Part shown: positions 29,501 through 37,554 of the stretch, piece by piece
Layout of the letters: every line of letters begins with the position of its first letter
Position numbering within the stretch: position 1 is the stretch's first letter
Source: JALEFZ01 sp039820545
GTDB taxonomy: Bacteria > Bacteroidota > Bacteroidia > J057
Assembly: GCA_039820545.1 (NCBI GenBank)
Contig: JBCBPW010000001.1
Span: forward strand, 1-64,000
Length of the DNA stretch: 64,000 nucleotides
Direction: 5' to 3'
Position numbers and translations under genes: made by a program
Notes under the pieces: model-generated
Databases searched by the model: none
What the model saw: the letters and a program-made list of their open reading frames with translations, nothing else
Told to the model about the DNA's origin: nothing

Positions 29501-29849
29501 AGTTAGAACCAAATACAGGATTGATAAATAACGCCAAGCCCCCATTTGTATCTGGCAAGGCCTGCACATTACCTCCACTAGAAGTCAAATCAAAAGCGAC
29601 AGTTGAATTGGGGGTAAGATATAGGCTTCCTGTGATGTTCGTATAATTGTTGAGTTGGTTATAATTACCAGGACCCAAACAGAAGTTGTAAGAGGAAAGG
29701 TCTACAGGGCTTCCTCCAAAGTTCTTCAAAGTCACTGTCTCTGTTCCTGTATCCAAACTCAGGATACGAACCTGGGCAGATACATACACCCCCCAAAGCA
29801 TCATCGCTGTAAGGAGCAGCAAATTAAGCGAATAGTTTCGATTAAACAT
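26559..29849 (-). CDS. Secreted five-repeat lamin-tail-like protein with T9SS type A domain
   Basis: This 1096-residue protein has a signal peptide (about 1-25, cleavage after SAQ). Residues about 27-790 hold five repeats of about 150 residues, each starting VRIL...ETVTLKNFGG and containing YNFCLGPGNYNQL, ALFINPVFGSNS and DYVQWGA.NQPRV. The fifth (IRMSRIIPEGDTIVIENF) is clearly divergent. The repeat core resembles a lamin-tail-like beta-sandwich. A fibronectin type III-like domain follows (APTNLGILYD...FTIERRVG), then a further domain and a C-terminal type A T9SS sorting domain (LMPNPTTGWITIQSV, ending EVIKIVKQ). It would cross the outer membrane via T9SS. No enzymatic motif is visible; adhesion or surface structure is likely. 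The first four repeats are alike at DNA level. Confidence 0.85.
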   Translation of the reverse strand: MFNRNYSLNLLLLTAMMLWGVYVSAQVRILSLDTGTETVTLKNFGGSPVDLSSYNFCLGPGNYNQLNNYTNITGSLYLTPNSTVAFDLTSSGGNVQALPDTNGGLALFINPVFGSNSPNDLGDYVQWGASNQPRVNQAVLACRWDNANNFVTGAAPFTYTGNATDFGSTFWVGTTPANVRILRIDPINETVTLKNFGGTAEDVSGYNFCLGPGNYNQLSNYTYITGSLNLSPNATVIIDLTSSTGNVAALPDANGALALFINPTFGSSSPADLGDYVQWGAANQPRVGQAVTAGRWDNVYNFVSGAAPYYFVGGGADVGASFWNATTPARVRIVNIDTQNETVTLKNFGGSAEDLSAYNFCLGPGQYNQLNAYSNITGSLNLAPNGVAMFDLTSGSGNVQALPDANGGLALFINPVFGSNSANDIADYVQWGAANQPRVGQAVNAGRWDDVNNFVSGNSPFAYNGDADDIGASFWSGAAAPARVRLLSLDTQAETVTLKNFGGTTEDLSGYNFCLGPGQYNQLSDYSNITGSLNLAPGDEVTFDLTSGSGNVQALPDANGGLTLFINPVFGSNSAVDIADYVQWGAANQPRVGQSVNAGRWTSAIDFVQGQAPYVFVGGQSDIGSSRWIDNTAIRMSRIIPEGDTIVIENFDTVDRNIGNYFFCTQAGVYPQLGNPAEVEIVSGDLDLAPGEEVTIRVLTVGGVLDIGSIFLFSTNVLGFNNQNAAVTRDFAQWGVGNGFRVGNAVAIGRWDDSAAFIDGQSPFDYIGGAEDVGSTFWIATPATGIGAPTNLGILYDTQFLPVLNWTDNANNEDGFTIERRVGSGAFEQVGTLGTDATSFTDTTTAFGVDVTYRVQAFNVSDVSSFSNEATFQQPGIIQDLDLNFVCFDPATQKLNWEVTNPNSISIFYIYATWNDNPRQQDTLFAPPGVSSFTTQVAPLDTSLSFDANTTGIYWIDQTLSPGFPKDEFGDDELINLGQACVGRGIADPSPVAPEGVFEGVLGDIIRVVTNIDESEVRQRIQLMPNPTTGWITIQSVDGVGSVELNVRTMTGQLVLRQSVDLSQSQQVDLSSLARGIYTVELRNAQLIEVIKIVKQ
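27520..29772 (-). repeat. Five tandem intragenic repeats of about 455 bp
   Basis: Units start near 29771, 29313, 28860, 28400 and 27950 within the T9SS repeat protein gene. The first four keep long near-identical DNA blocks, for example CACGCGGGGCTGATTGG near 28534 with close versions near 28080, 28990 and 29445. The fifth is diverged. Confidence 0.8.
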
Positions 29850-30097
29850 GTAAGTGTTAATAAGAGATTACGAGTAATAACAAGTGCATAAAACATCCTC
29901 TGCTCCTTCAGAATCGCCTCCTGAGAAGATATCATGTCAAAAAGAAGCATGGAAAGCCTGCCCTCAGTGCGTCGTGGACACTGAGCCTGCATTTGTCATA
30001 AAATGATGATTCGTTTGAATTCCCCTAATTCGAATGCAAGGTGCAAGGATTTTGGAGCAGGTACAATCCTCATATAAGGGGTTTTTTATATCCATGT

Positions 30098-30120
30098 AAT
30101 CCTCCAAAAGGGGGATTTTT
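30098..30120 (+). terminator. Hairpin with T-tail inside the divergent spacer
   Basis: AATCCTCC pairs with GGGGGATT across an AAAA loop (one G-U pair) and is followed by TTT. It looks like an intrinsic terminator on the plus strand but no gene lies upstream in that direction, so it may end a small RNA or attenuate a leader. Confidence 0.45.
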
Positions 30121-30273
30121 CAATATTCTTGTTAATGGAACATTATCTGGCACTATTTTCTATGTTTGAACATCTATAAATTTTTCATCCATGGATATAA
30201 CTATTTTGACTCCTTCTTAATCTCTCGATCTATCATTTACATATTCCTATATATAATTATTCTAATCTCGTAA

Positions 30274-30293
30274 AATCCCCCTTTTGGGGGATT
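30274..30293. repeat. Perfect 8-bp hairpin related to the one at 30098
   Basis: AATCCCCC and GGGGGATT form a perfect stem around a TTTT loop. It shares both arms with the hairpin at 30098-30117 apart from one base. Its loop is the complement of the other loop, so it looks like an inverted copy of the same element. Confidence 0.6.
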
Positions 30294-30659
30294 AAAAAAT
30301 GAGGACATTTTTCCTTCTTGTGCCTGTAGTCAATTGTGATGATCACGAATGAATTCAGATAGGCTTCATTTTCTAGTTTGAGATGCGATACCCACTCATT
30401 CGGGATAATCATTCATTCATACTCTCACAGAAATATATTCTTCATAAGATCTTATTGTTCTTTCAAATTTTCGAGTCGCCACTATCCAATAGCCCAGGCT
30501 CGAGCTTAGTAGCAGTCCCTGCATGCATGTATTACTTATTTGAAATTTATTATAGCTAAAACCAATTCCTAACATCCAGTTATACTTTTCACTACGTATA
30601 TGTCAGGATTATCGACTACAAGAAATTTACCCTTTACTCATAACCTTAACACTTTCTAA

Positions 30660-33600
30660 ATGAATAACTTTACAAAGTGGGCTTTGACTTTCCTTCTCCT
30701 CATCGGGATGGGGCAGTTCATGCAAGCCCAAGAAATAGCCTACGCCGCCAAACTCAGGGGGGCGCAAGAAACCCAACCACGCCTCACGAACGGAGAAGGC
30801 TTGCTGGTTTTTTTATTAGACCTTTCTGACTCCACTATGGAAGTCTTTGGAAACTTCGAAAACTTGAGTTCACCCGTAGACACGTCTATTGCAGGAGGGC
30901 TTCACGTCCACAATGGACTAGCAGGTCAAAACGGAGGAATAGAGTTGATCTTGACTCCGCAGTTGGACAATGATTTTCTTGGAGGATCAGTAGATGAGGA
31001 ATTCCAACTTACTGCTGCACAAATTGAAACCTTCAATGATCGTGGATTTTATGTGAATCTTCATACCCTCAACTTTGGATCAGGGGAACTAAGAGGGCAA
31101 ATTCAAGAAGGGGATACCAATAGACTCGAAGTGGACTTCCTGTTCTCCGCCAATCTCTATGGCAGTAACGAAGTGCATAACGTCATGAGCGATGCCCGTG
31201 GAGCCGTCGTACTAGACTTGATTGGAGATACCTTAAGAGTAAGTGGCTCCTTCTCCAATCTCACAGGTCCTCTAGCGACCGATATTGTAGGGGGTGCGCA
31301 TATTCACTTGGGATATGCCGGACAAAATGGAGGAATAGAACTCGTACTCAACAGCGAACTTGACAGCGACAGTTTGGGAGGGGTATTCCTAGCAGACAGC
31401 AACGTCTTCGTCCTCACTGCTACGCAAATCGCCCAGCTTCGCAGCCAGCAGCTTTACGTAAATATCCACTCACAAGCTTTCCGTGCAGGAGAACTCAGAG
31501 GCCAGATCGTATCTCAGCCCAAAGCCGTTTTCCGTTCTTTCTTGGGTGGAGCGCAAGAAGTACCTAGTGTGCTGAGTGCAGGACAAGGGCAGGTGATTGC
31601 TGCTTGGGACTCTGATGGTAATGGGAACAACATGCTACAAGCTTCAGGGTCATTTGCAGGCCTAGGAAGCCCATTCAATACGAATATTGGCGCCCACCTA
31701 CATAGAGGATATGCAGGGCAAAATGGAGGAGTAGAGGTTGCATTGACACCTGTACTTTCTTCAGGAGACTCTAGTGGTATTTTTGCGACGGACGCCAATA
31801 CATTTTTGACGACTTCTGCTCTTGAGGGATTAGTTGCAGCTAGAGAGCTCTACGTCAACATTCATTCTACCAATGTTCCGTCAGGCGAACTACGTGGACA
31901 GGTTGTTCCTGAAGGGAATTTCTTCCTTTATCAGCTGTTATCTGGAACCCAAGAGGTAGATCCTGTATTTACGACAGCCAATGGCGCGGGCTACTTTGAG
32001 GTACGTGGGGACGAACTGGTGTATACGGGTTCATTTCAAGGCTTGAATAGTGGTTTCAACGAAGCGATTGCGGGTGGTGCACACCTTCACTCTGGCTCAG
32101 CAGGTAAAAATGGGGGCATTCGCTATCTTCTGAGTACAGAACTGAATGCTGCGCAAGACACAGGCTTCTTCCGTGCAGATTCCAATACCTTTGCTACGAC
32201 GCCTGGCATCACAGATACACTCCGCCAGCGTGGACTTTACACCAATATTCACACAGATGACATTCCTTCAGGAGAATTGAGAGGGCAGCTACTAGGGGAA
32301 GGCCAAAACTATTTCTTCGCTCCGCTCTCGGGTGCTTCTGAAGTACCTCCTGTCAACTCCACAGGCTTTGGAAATATCGCGCTAGAATGGAGAAATGGGT
32401 CTGTATTGGCTTCAGGTTCTATCAATGATTTGGCGACGCCCTTTGATCCTAACATCGCAGGTGGCTCTCACATCCACTATGGACTGGCAGGACAAAACGG
32501 CGGCATCGCCTTCTTCCTCACACCTTCACTTGCGGGTGACAGCTTGAGCGGAAACTTCTTCCCTTCTGCCAATCAAAATGATTTCTCTGCTGGTGCGACA
32601 GACACCCTGCTCAGCCGCGGGCTATACGTCAACATCCACACAAAAGGTAGCCCGTCAGGTGAGCTAAGAGGACAGATCCTCCCACCTGCACAGGCCTATT
32701 TCACCACTTCTCTTGCAGGGAAAAACGAGGCGACACCCGTTATTTCTTCAGGACTTGGAGGACTCAAAGGAGAGTGGACCAATGGCGAGTTGGTATTGAG
32801 TGGTGCTTTCAGTGACCTGGACAGTGATTTTGATCCAAATGTAGCAGGAGGAGCGCACATCCACCTAGGCGCAGCAGGTATGAATGGCGGAATCGAACTA
32901 TTTTTGACTACTGCTTTGGACAACGATTTAAGGGGAGGTGCTTTCACAGCTGATTCCAATACCTTTACCATCTCTGATACTTTGTCAGGACGCATCAGTT
33001 CTGATAGCCTCTATGTCAACATCCACTCTGTAGACAATCCGAGTGGTGAGCTGAGAGGACAGATTCTTCTGGAAACCAATGAGTTCCCTTCTCCTGCTCC
33101 AGGTATTACTGCGCCTCCTTCAGGTGCTAGTTTGACCATCGAGGGAGATTCTTCTACTGCCTTTACGGCTACGTGGTCAGGTTCAGGTGATACTGATGGA
33201 AATAAAGTAGTCTACACTTGGGAGTTGGCAGCCACTACGGATTTTGCAGCGCCACTTGTATTTACCAATACAGGTACAGATTCTAGTTTTACGACAGATT
33301 TTGCCACTGTAGATGCCCTACTTTCAGGGGCTGGATTGAATGTGGGAGATAGCGTGACATTGTATCACCGTGCATCTTCTTTGGATGGTGCCGTATGCAC
33401 AGTCGGTGCGACAGACAGCGTAGTCCTCACGCGTGGCACCCTACTCAATATCGGATCGATAAATGTAGCCGAGCTGAGTGTGTATCCTTCTCCGACGCGT
33501 GACATCCTCAATATCCGCATGAAGGAAGTCCGTGCGCAGAGCCTACAAGTTCGCATCATCGATGTCTCAGGGAAAGTAGTCCTTTCTCAAGGGCTTAATG

Positions 33601-33719
33601 TTCAAGCCAATCACGTGGATGAACGTCTACAGGTAGGACAGGTAGCGGCAGGGATCTACCAGTTGGTGATTCAGGATGAGCGTGGACAGTTATTCACGAC
33701 GAAATTTGTAAAAGAATAA
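30660..33719 (+). CDS. Secreted protein with six CHRD domains and T9SS type A domain
   Basis: This 1019-residue protein has a signal peptide (about 1-23, cleavage after MQA). Six CHRD domains follow in tandem (about 25-830, roughly 135 residues each). Each ends in a SGELRGQ-type motif and has an internal H.H.G.AGQNGGIE signature (for example AHIHLGYAGQNGGIEL). A SusE-like or Ig-like domain follows (about 835-930), then a type A T9SS sorting domain starting VYPSPTRDILNIRM. CHRD domains were first defined in chordin and are widespread in bacteria; their function there is mostly unknown. The conserved His pairs could bind metal. The protein is divergent from the lamin-tail-like repeat protein, and both should be exported by the same system. 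Confidence 0.88.
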   Translation: MNNFTKWALTFLLLIGMGQFMQAQEIAYAAKLRGAQETQPRLTNGEGLLVFLLDLSDSTMEVFGNFENLSSPVDTSIAGGLHVHNGLAGQNGGIELILTPQLDNDFLGGSVDEEFQLTAAQIETFNDRGFYVNLHTLNFGSGELRGQIQEGDTNRLEVDFLFSANLYGSNEVHNVMSDARGAVVLDLIGDTLRVSGSFSNLTGPLATDIVGGAHIHLGYAGQNGGIELVLNSELDSDSLGGVFLADSNVFVLTATQIAQLRSQQLYVNIHSQAFRAGELRGQIVSQPKAVFRSFLGGAQEVPSVLSAGQGQVIAAWDSDGNGNNMLQASGSFAGLGSPFNTNIGAHLHRGYAGQNGGVEVALTPVLSSGDSSGIFATDANTFLTTSALEGLVAARELYVNIHSTNVPSGELRGQVVPEGNFFLYQLLSGTQEVDPVFTTANGAGYFEVRGDELVYTGSFQGLNSGFNEAIAGGAHLHSGSAGKNGGIRYLLSTELNAAQDTGFFRADSNTFATTPGITDTLRQRGLYTNIHTDDIPSGELRGQLLGEGQNYFFAPLSGASEVPPVNSTGFGNIALEWRNGSVLASGSINDLATPFDPNIAGGSHIHYGLAGQNGGIAFFLTPSLAGDSLSGNFFPSANQNDFSAGATDTLLSRGLYVNIHTKGSPSGELRGQILPPAQAYFTTSLAGKNEATPVISSGLGGLKGEWTNGELVLSGAFSDLDSDFDPNVAGGAHIHLGAAGMNGGIELFLTTALDNDLRGGAFTADSNTFTISDTLSGRISSDSLYVNIHSVDNPSGELRGQILLETNEFPSPAPGITAPPSGASLTIEGDSSTAFTATWSGSGDTDGNKVVYTWELAATTDFAAPLVFTNTGTDSSFTTDFATVDALLSGAGLNVGDSVTLYHRASSLDGAVCTVGATDSVVLTRGTLLNIGSINVAELSVYPSPTRDILNIRMKEVRAQSLQVRIIDVSGKVVLSQGLNVQANHVDERLQVGQVAAGIYQLVIQDERGQLFTTKFVKE

Positions 33720-33741
33720 TCATCACTCGATTTTTTTGATG

Positions 33742-33772
33742 GGAGGCTCCTGTTTGGGGGTCTCCTTTTTTA
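33742..33772. terminator. Bidirectional terminator between convergent genes
   Basis: A 10-bp stem with G-U pairs (GGAGGCTCCT / GGGGGTCTCC) is followed by TTTTTT. It lies between the CHRD-protein gene and the minus-strand NlpC-like gene. Confidence 0.75.
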
Positions 33773-34468
33773 TTTCCACCTCTCTAGAAAGGTCTTGCTT
33801 TCAAGCAAATTTCCCAATACAAATATCTGAGAATGTTGGATCGCAGTGCTTTCATTCAACCTTTCTTTAAGCGTCAATTGATCTCCCGCATAGTTGGCAT
33901 GAATAAAAAATACACCTTCTTCATTCTTCAGGACAAACCCCACATGTTGGCTCAGTCCTACGACAAATAAGCCATTCTGAGGGAGATCATTTAGGTGCTG
34001 ATAAAGCACAATTCGGCTGCGAAAAGTCTGAATCTGTGCAGGATCGCATAGGTCTTTGATGATGTGAGAGGAAGCTTTCTGCGCGAGTCGATAGCGATTG
34101 AGGGGAATGCCTAGATCTCTCAAGGTCGTACTGACAAAATATCCACAGGCAATTTTCCCTTTTCGTGGTGTTTCCGTAATTCCGTTAAAATCCCATGGAG
34201 TCCCGTACCAATAAGGGAAAATGCTGTCTACCAGGGCATGATACATAAACTGCTGCTGGGTCACCTTGGGCAAACCTTGTGAGCGAGAGTTTTTCATTCT
34301 TAGCTTTAACGCTCGGTAAGCCTGTATATGTGACAATGTATCAAATGGAGGCTCCTCGCAGGGGGTAGGTATATTGGTATGGGGCATCTGCTGCGGGGAA
34401 GGAATCAACATTTCCCTTCCCACTACCGACATGCAACCCAATGCAAAAAGGATCATCAAGAGTTTCAT
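33770..34468 (-). CDS. NlpC/P60-like cysteine peptidase domain protein
   Basis: This 232-residue protein has a short hydrophobic N-terminus (MKLLMILFALGCMSVVG) that would export it; the Cys12 lipobox is weak. The body has a papain-like/NlpC-P60 signature: Cys108 in KIACGYFVSTTLRDLG starts a helix, and His175 in LSQHVGFVL lies in a beta strand, with a further candidate polar residue in FFIHANYAG. The family cleaves or trims peptide or amide bonds, typically in peptidoglycan, but here the cyclic peptide or substrate is unknown. It is probably periplasmic and the last gene of its transcription unit. Confidence 0.7.
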   Translation of the reverse strand: MKLLMILFALGCMSVVGREMLIPSPQQMPHTNIPTPCEEPPFDTLSHIQAYRALKLRMKNSRSQGLPKVTQQQFMYHALVDSIFPYWYGTPWDFNGITETPRKGKIACGYFVSTTLRDLGIPLNRYRLAQKASSHIIKDLCDPAQIQTFRSRIVLYQHLNDLPQNGLFVVGLSQHVGFVLKNEEGVFFIHANYAGDQLTLKERLNESTAIQHSQIFVLGNLLESKTFLERWK

Positions 34469-34528
34469 TCGTGCTATTTACTGGCATAATGAAACCCAGG
34501 AGGAAGGTTACGGATATAATGGAGGCAC

Positions 34529-34810
34529 TCAGCAGAGAGAATGCCCAATGAGAAAATCAATGACTTTCTGATCGGGCATCTCACAGGGCTTAAGATAGTC
34601 CTTCTCTTGGGTGAGGTAATAATTGAAGCTAATAAAGTCGGTTCCTCCCAATTCCTCTGCAAATATCTTCAGGCTTTTCCCCTTATTAAAGTCAGAACGT
34701 GTCAAACTGTACGTTTTTCCTTGATACTGAACTTCAGAATACCCTTGTGGAATATTCAGGATAATGCCTTTGAGATGAGGAATGGAGGAGTGAGAAGAAT
34801 CAGGCTTCAT
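34529..34810 (-). CDS. Small conserved Bacteroidota protein of unknown function
   Basis: A 93-residue soluble protein with no signal peptide or membrane segment. The central core GKSLKIFAEELGGTDFISFNYYLT followed by LKPCEMPDQKVIDFL resembles a conserved small protein family that I have seen in other Bacteroidota, sometimes loosely annotated as related to methionine sulfoxide reductase; I see no catalytic motif supporting that. A single Cys lies in KPCEMP. It is transcribed in the same direction as, and about 60 bp upstream of, the NlpC-like gene. Confidence 0.6.
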   Translation of the reverse strand: MKPDSSHSSIPHLKGIILNIPQGYSEVQYQGKTYSLTRSDFNKGKSLKIFAEELGGTDFISFNYYLTQEKDYLKPCEMPDQKVIDFLIGHSLC

Positions 34811-34974
34811 TTCGATTTTGTAAGAGGCTAAACGAAAGCCCTACAAAAGTAATGAATCCTGCTACGAAAATCCCATCGTGGAAGTAGCTACTAAACGGGA
34901 TGTATTCCCAAGGATGAACCGCAAATGTCACCCCATAGAAAAATGATACCTCAATACTAAGGAACAATACACTC

Positions 34975-35616
34975 TCACTTCCTTCTCCCTGAAAATCGAA
35001 TCTTCTGCACCCAAAACATGATCATAAGGCCTACCAGAATCGAACAACCCGCAATGAAAAGTGCATCCTGAATAAAGAAAACACCTTCGGCAATTTCTTG
35101 TCCCAAAGGCATCCATTTCGAAGCGCAAAAACAGGCAAACTCACGTACGATATTTACGAGGAATCGATTGAGGAGACCAAAGGTGAGGATCATCCCTGCA
35201 TAAAACTTCAGGAAAGAGCTGCTTTCTCGGAACCGTATGAAGTAGAACAATTGGGAAAAGATCGCAGGAAAGGAAATATTGGCTACTTTCACAAAGATGA
35301 TGAAACCTGCCATAGTAGAACCTGCCACGATGCCTCGACTATGATAAAGCCAGTTATACTCTCTCCAAGCACGGATGATTTCTGAGTCCTCCGATAGGTA
35401 CCCAAAAAGATAGAGCGAAAAAATAAGCACTGCGGGTAGCAAGAAGAAAGTACCCACCCATCTGACGGCACGTGTCAAAAAGTCAATGACTTGCTGGCTG
35501 GTACTCACCATTTGTTCGTCCCCACGTGCTCGTAAATATAGAGAAATGGGCACGACAATCGCAAACGCAAGGAAAATGGTCGGTAGAAAGCTGAGTATTA
35601 AGGCTAAAAATACCAT
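34975..35616 (-). CDS. Hypothetical multi-pass membrane protein
   Basis: A 213-residue protein with about five hydrophobic segments: residues 2-28 (LALILSFLPTIFLAFAIVV), 52-75, 92-118, 138-155 and 180-203. No family motif was recognised. Basic residues between segments suggest an inner-membrane protein. It lies upstream of the 93-residue conserved gene on the same strand, about 165 bp away. Confidence 0.6.
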   Translation of the reverse strand: MVFLALILSFLPTIFLAFAIVVPISLYLRARGDEQMVSTSQQVIDFLTRAVRWVGTFFLLPAVLIFSLYLFGYLSEDSEIIRAWREYNWLYHSRGIVAGSTMAGFIIFVKVANISFPAIFSQLFYFIRFRESSSFLKFYAGMILTFGLLNRFLVNIVREFACFCASKWMPLGQEIAEGVFFIQDALFIAGCSILVGLMIMFWVQKIRFSGRRK

Positions 35617-35869
35617 GGCTGATAATTCTAATGATAAGTCATTGGACGAAAGACTTCGAGAGTCGAGAACAGAGACTTAAAATACTGGTCATGAGAGCAT
35701 TTTACCTCCATAATTCCCATATCCCATCTGTTCCACTACTTAAATACGTAAGGATAGGACAAATAGAAAGTGCTACATATAGACAAGACGCCGCACGTTT
35801 TCTTCTCTTTCATCACATCTTGGGTAGAAGTTACTTCATTTTAGGAAGAATAAAAAGGTGAGGGATTGT

Positions 35870-35889
35870 GAAAAAGCAACATTTTGCTT
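35870..35889 (-). terminator. Short terminator after the alcohol dehydrogenase gene
   Basis: A 6-bp stem (AAGCAA/TTGCTT) with a four-base loop followed on the minus strand by TTTTTC. It starts 14 bp after the stop codon. Confidence 0.5.
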
Positions 35890-35902
35890 GGCCGATTCTC
35901 TC

Positions 35903-36940
35903 TCAAATGGTGATCACACGCACACCTGCCTGCTGGCTCAGGTGCATCTTAGGGAGCAGCTGGGCTGCGCTTTCAAGGGAGATAGTTTCTGTGACAAGTT
36001 GTTGAGGGCTGAGTCTACCAGACAGGATCATTTGGAGCATCTCGTGGTAGCGAAATGCCTGCATGCCATGGGAACCATATAGCTCCAGCTCATAGGCAAT
36101 CACTCTGTCCATCGGGATCGGGGCCAAGGCTTTCTCTGGGGGAAGAATACCAATTTGCACATGTCTCCCTCTTCTGCCAAGGGCGAGTAAGGCAGTCTGA
36201 ATAACCGATTGATTTCCGATCGCGTCTACCGTTACCTGCGCACCACCTCTTATCATCTCACGTATCGCTTCTGGCACATCTCCTACGGTTTGAGAATTTA
36301 GGACCGCATGTGCACCCAAAGATTGGGCAAAAGCCAATTTTTCATCTGCTACATCTACAGCGAGTACTTGCGCTCCCAAACCGCGTGCAATCATGATGGC
36401 AGAAAGTCCTACACCGCCACAGCCAAAAACGACAACCCACTCTCCCCCACGGACCCTTCCCTGGTCTACGATGCCTCGAAAAGAAGTCGCAAAGCGACAG
36501 CCTAAACTAGCTGCTGTCACATAGTCGATCTCTTCTGGTAGCCTTACCAGATTCGTATCCGCATAGTCAATGGCTACGTACTCTGCAAAGGAGCCCCAAG
36601 CCGTAAATCCTGGCTGGAACTGGTCAGGACAGACCTGATGATTCCCACTCAGGCATGTGCTACAGCGGCCGCATCCTCCCACAAAAGGTACTGTCACCCG
36701 ATCTCCTTTATGGAATTTCCTGACTTCCTTCCCAGTTTCGACTACAACTCCCGCCAGTTCATGTCCAGGCACATGCGGCAATATAATGTCTTTGTCATGC
36801 CCCATCAATCCGTGCCAGTCGCTCAAGCATAATCCTGTAGCCTTGACTTCGATGATGACACCCGTTGTGCTAGGATCGGGGGAGGGAACCTCTCGATAGG
36901 ATATCGGTCCCTGGAAAGTTTCATAATAGAGCGCGTTCAT
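35903..36940 (-). CDS. Zinc-dependent alcohol dehydrogenase (MDR family)
   Basis: A 345-residue medium-chain dehydrogenase. The catalytic zinc site is seen in LCLSDWHG (Cys) and PGHELAGVV (His/Glu). The structural zinc loop is seen in GGCGRCSTCLSGNHQVC, and the NAD-binding fold in FGCGGVGLSAIMIA. It has the length and layout of the family throughout. It would oxidise an alcohol or reduce an aldehyde; substrate unknown. The start is ATG 36938-36940, which overlaps the TGA stop of the upstream macrodomain gene in an ATGA configuration, so the two are translationally coupled. A terminator follows, suggesting a two-gene operon. An in-frame extension upstream to 37210 exists but lies inside the macrodomain gene and is rejected. 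Confidence 0.93.
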   Translation of the reverse strand: MNALYYETFQGPISYREVPSPDPSTTGVIIEVKATGLCLSDWHGLMGHDKDIILPHVPGHELAGVVVETGKEVRKFHKGDRVTVPFVGGCGRCSTCLSGNHQVCPDQFQPGFTAWGSFAEYVAIDYADTNLVRLPEEIDYVTAASLGCRFATSFRGIVDQGRVRGGEWVVVFGCGGVGLSAIMIARGLGAQVLAVDVADEKLAFAQSLGAHAVLNSQTVGDVPEAIREMIRGGAQVTVDAIGNQSVIQTALLALGRRGRHVQIGILPPEKALAPIPMDRVIAYELELYGSHGMQAFRYHEMLQMILSGRLSPQQLVTETISLESAAQLLPKMHLSQQAGVRVITI

Positions 36941-37458
36941 GGGCGGCCAGGGATTTGGAGTTCGCGATGGTAGATGGCATGGTTCTCTGCGTCGAAGCAG
37001 ACGAATAAGACCTTCTGAATATGGGAAGATTTGTATTGGCTGACAGTCTCGATGGCTACTTGCGCAGCTTCGAGCTTGGGGTAGCCATAGATTCCTGTGC
37101 TGATGTTGGGAAAGGCGATGGTACGAATACCATGGGCCTCTGCCAGTTTCAAGGAATTGAGGTAGCAGTTGCGAAGCTTTTGGGGTTCGCCCCTGTGGCC
37201 GCCGTTCCATCGCGGACCGACTGTATGAATCACTTTTTGTGCGGGCAGTTTACCTGCGGTGGTGATGACGGCTTCGCCGACCTTGCAGCCGCCCTGTCGG
37301 GCGCGGATCTGCCGACATTCATCGAGAATCGCAGGGCCTCCGGCCCGGTGTATCGCTCCATCTACCCCACCCCCTCCCAAAAGAGAGGTATTCGCCGCGT
37401 TGACAATTGCGTCGACCTTGATCTGGGTGATGTCAGCCCGAATGAGTTGGATATCCAT
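36937..37458 (-). CDS. Macrodomain protein, O-acetyl-ADP-ribose deacetylase type
   Basis: A 173-residue single macrodomain of the YmdB/MacroD type: VDAIVNAANTSLLGGGGVDG holds the NAAN and GGGG-VDGAIH signatures, and FPNISTGIYGYP the second ribose-binding loop. Family members hydrolyse O-acetyl-ADP-ribose or remove mono-ADP-ribose from acidic residues. The gene ends in an ATGA overlap with the alcohol dehydrogenase gene, so the two are made together. The link may be NAD metabolism (ADP-ribose is a NAD product, and the dehydrogenase uses NAD), but that is inference. No sirtuin or ADP-ribosyltransferase gene is adjacent. Confidence 0.93.
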   Translation of the reverse strand: MDIQLIRADITQIKVDAIVNAANTSLLGGGGVDGAIHRAGGPAILDECRQIRARQGGCKVGEAVITTAGKLPAQKVIHTVGPRWNGGHRGEPQKLRNCYLNSLKLAEAHGIRTIAFPNISTGIYGYPKLEAAQVAIETVSQYKSSHIQKVLFVCFDAENHAIYHRELQIPGRP

Positions 37459-37554
37459 TTATGTTGGACTTGAAGATAATAGACATCAGAAGTCAGATGT
37501 TGAATCTAGCCCAAATAGCCTGACCTCTTATATCTCGTAGTCTGATTTCTGAAA

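Larger units (their letters stand above)
29850..30659. other. 810-bp divergent spacer between two T9SS protein genes
   Basis: No ORF was supported here. It must hold the promoters of both neighbouring secreted-protein genes. It contains three hairpins: CTCAGTG/CACTGAG at 29963-29985, and a related pair at 30098-30117 and 30274-30293 (listed separately). The rest is AT-rich. Confidence 0.6.

Noticed and set aside
33770..34468. Lipoprotein call for the NlpC-like protein
   Set aside because: The candidate lipobox (ALGC) lacks a typical residue at -3, so only export, not lipidation, is claimed.
36941..37210. N-terminal extension of the alcohol dehydrogenase to 37210
   Set aside because: The extension lies inside the macrodomain gene and the added residues do not look like the dehydrogenase family; ATG 36940 gives the normal family start.
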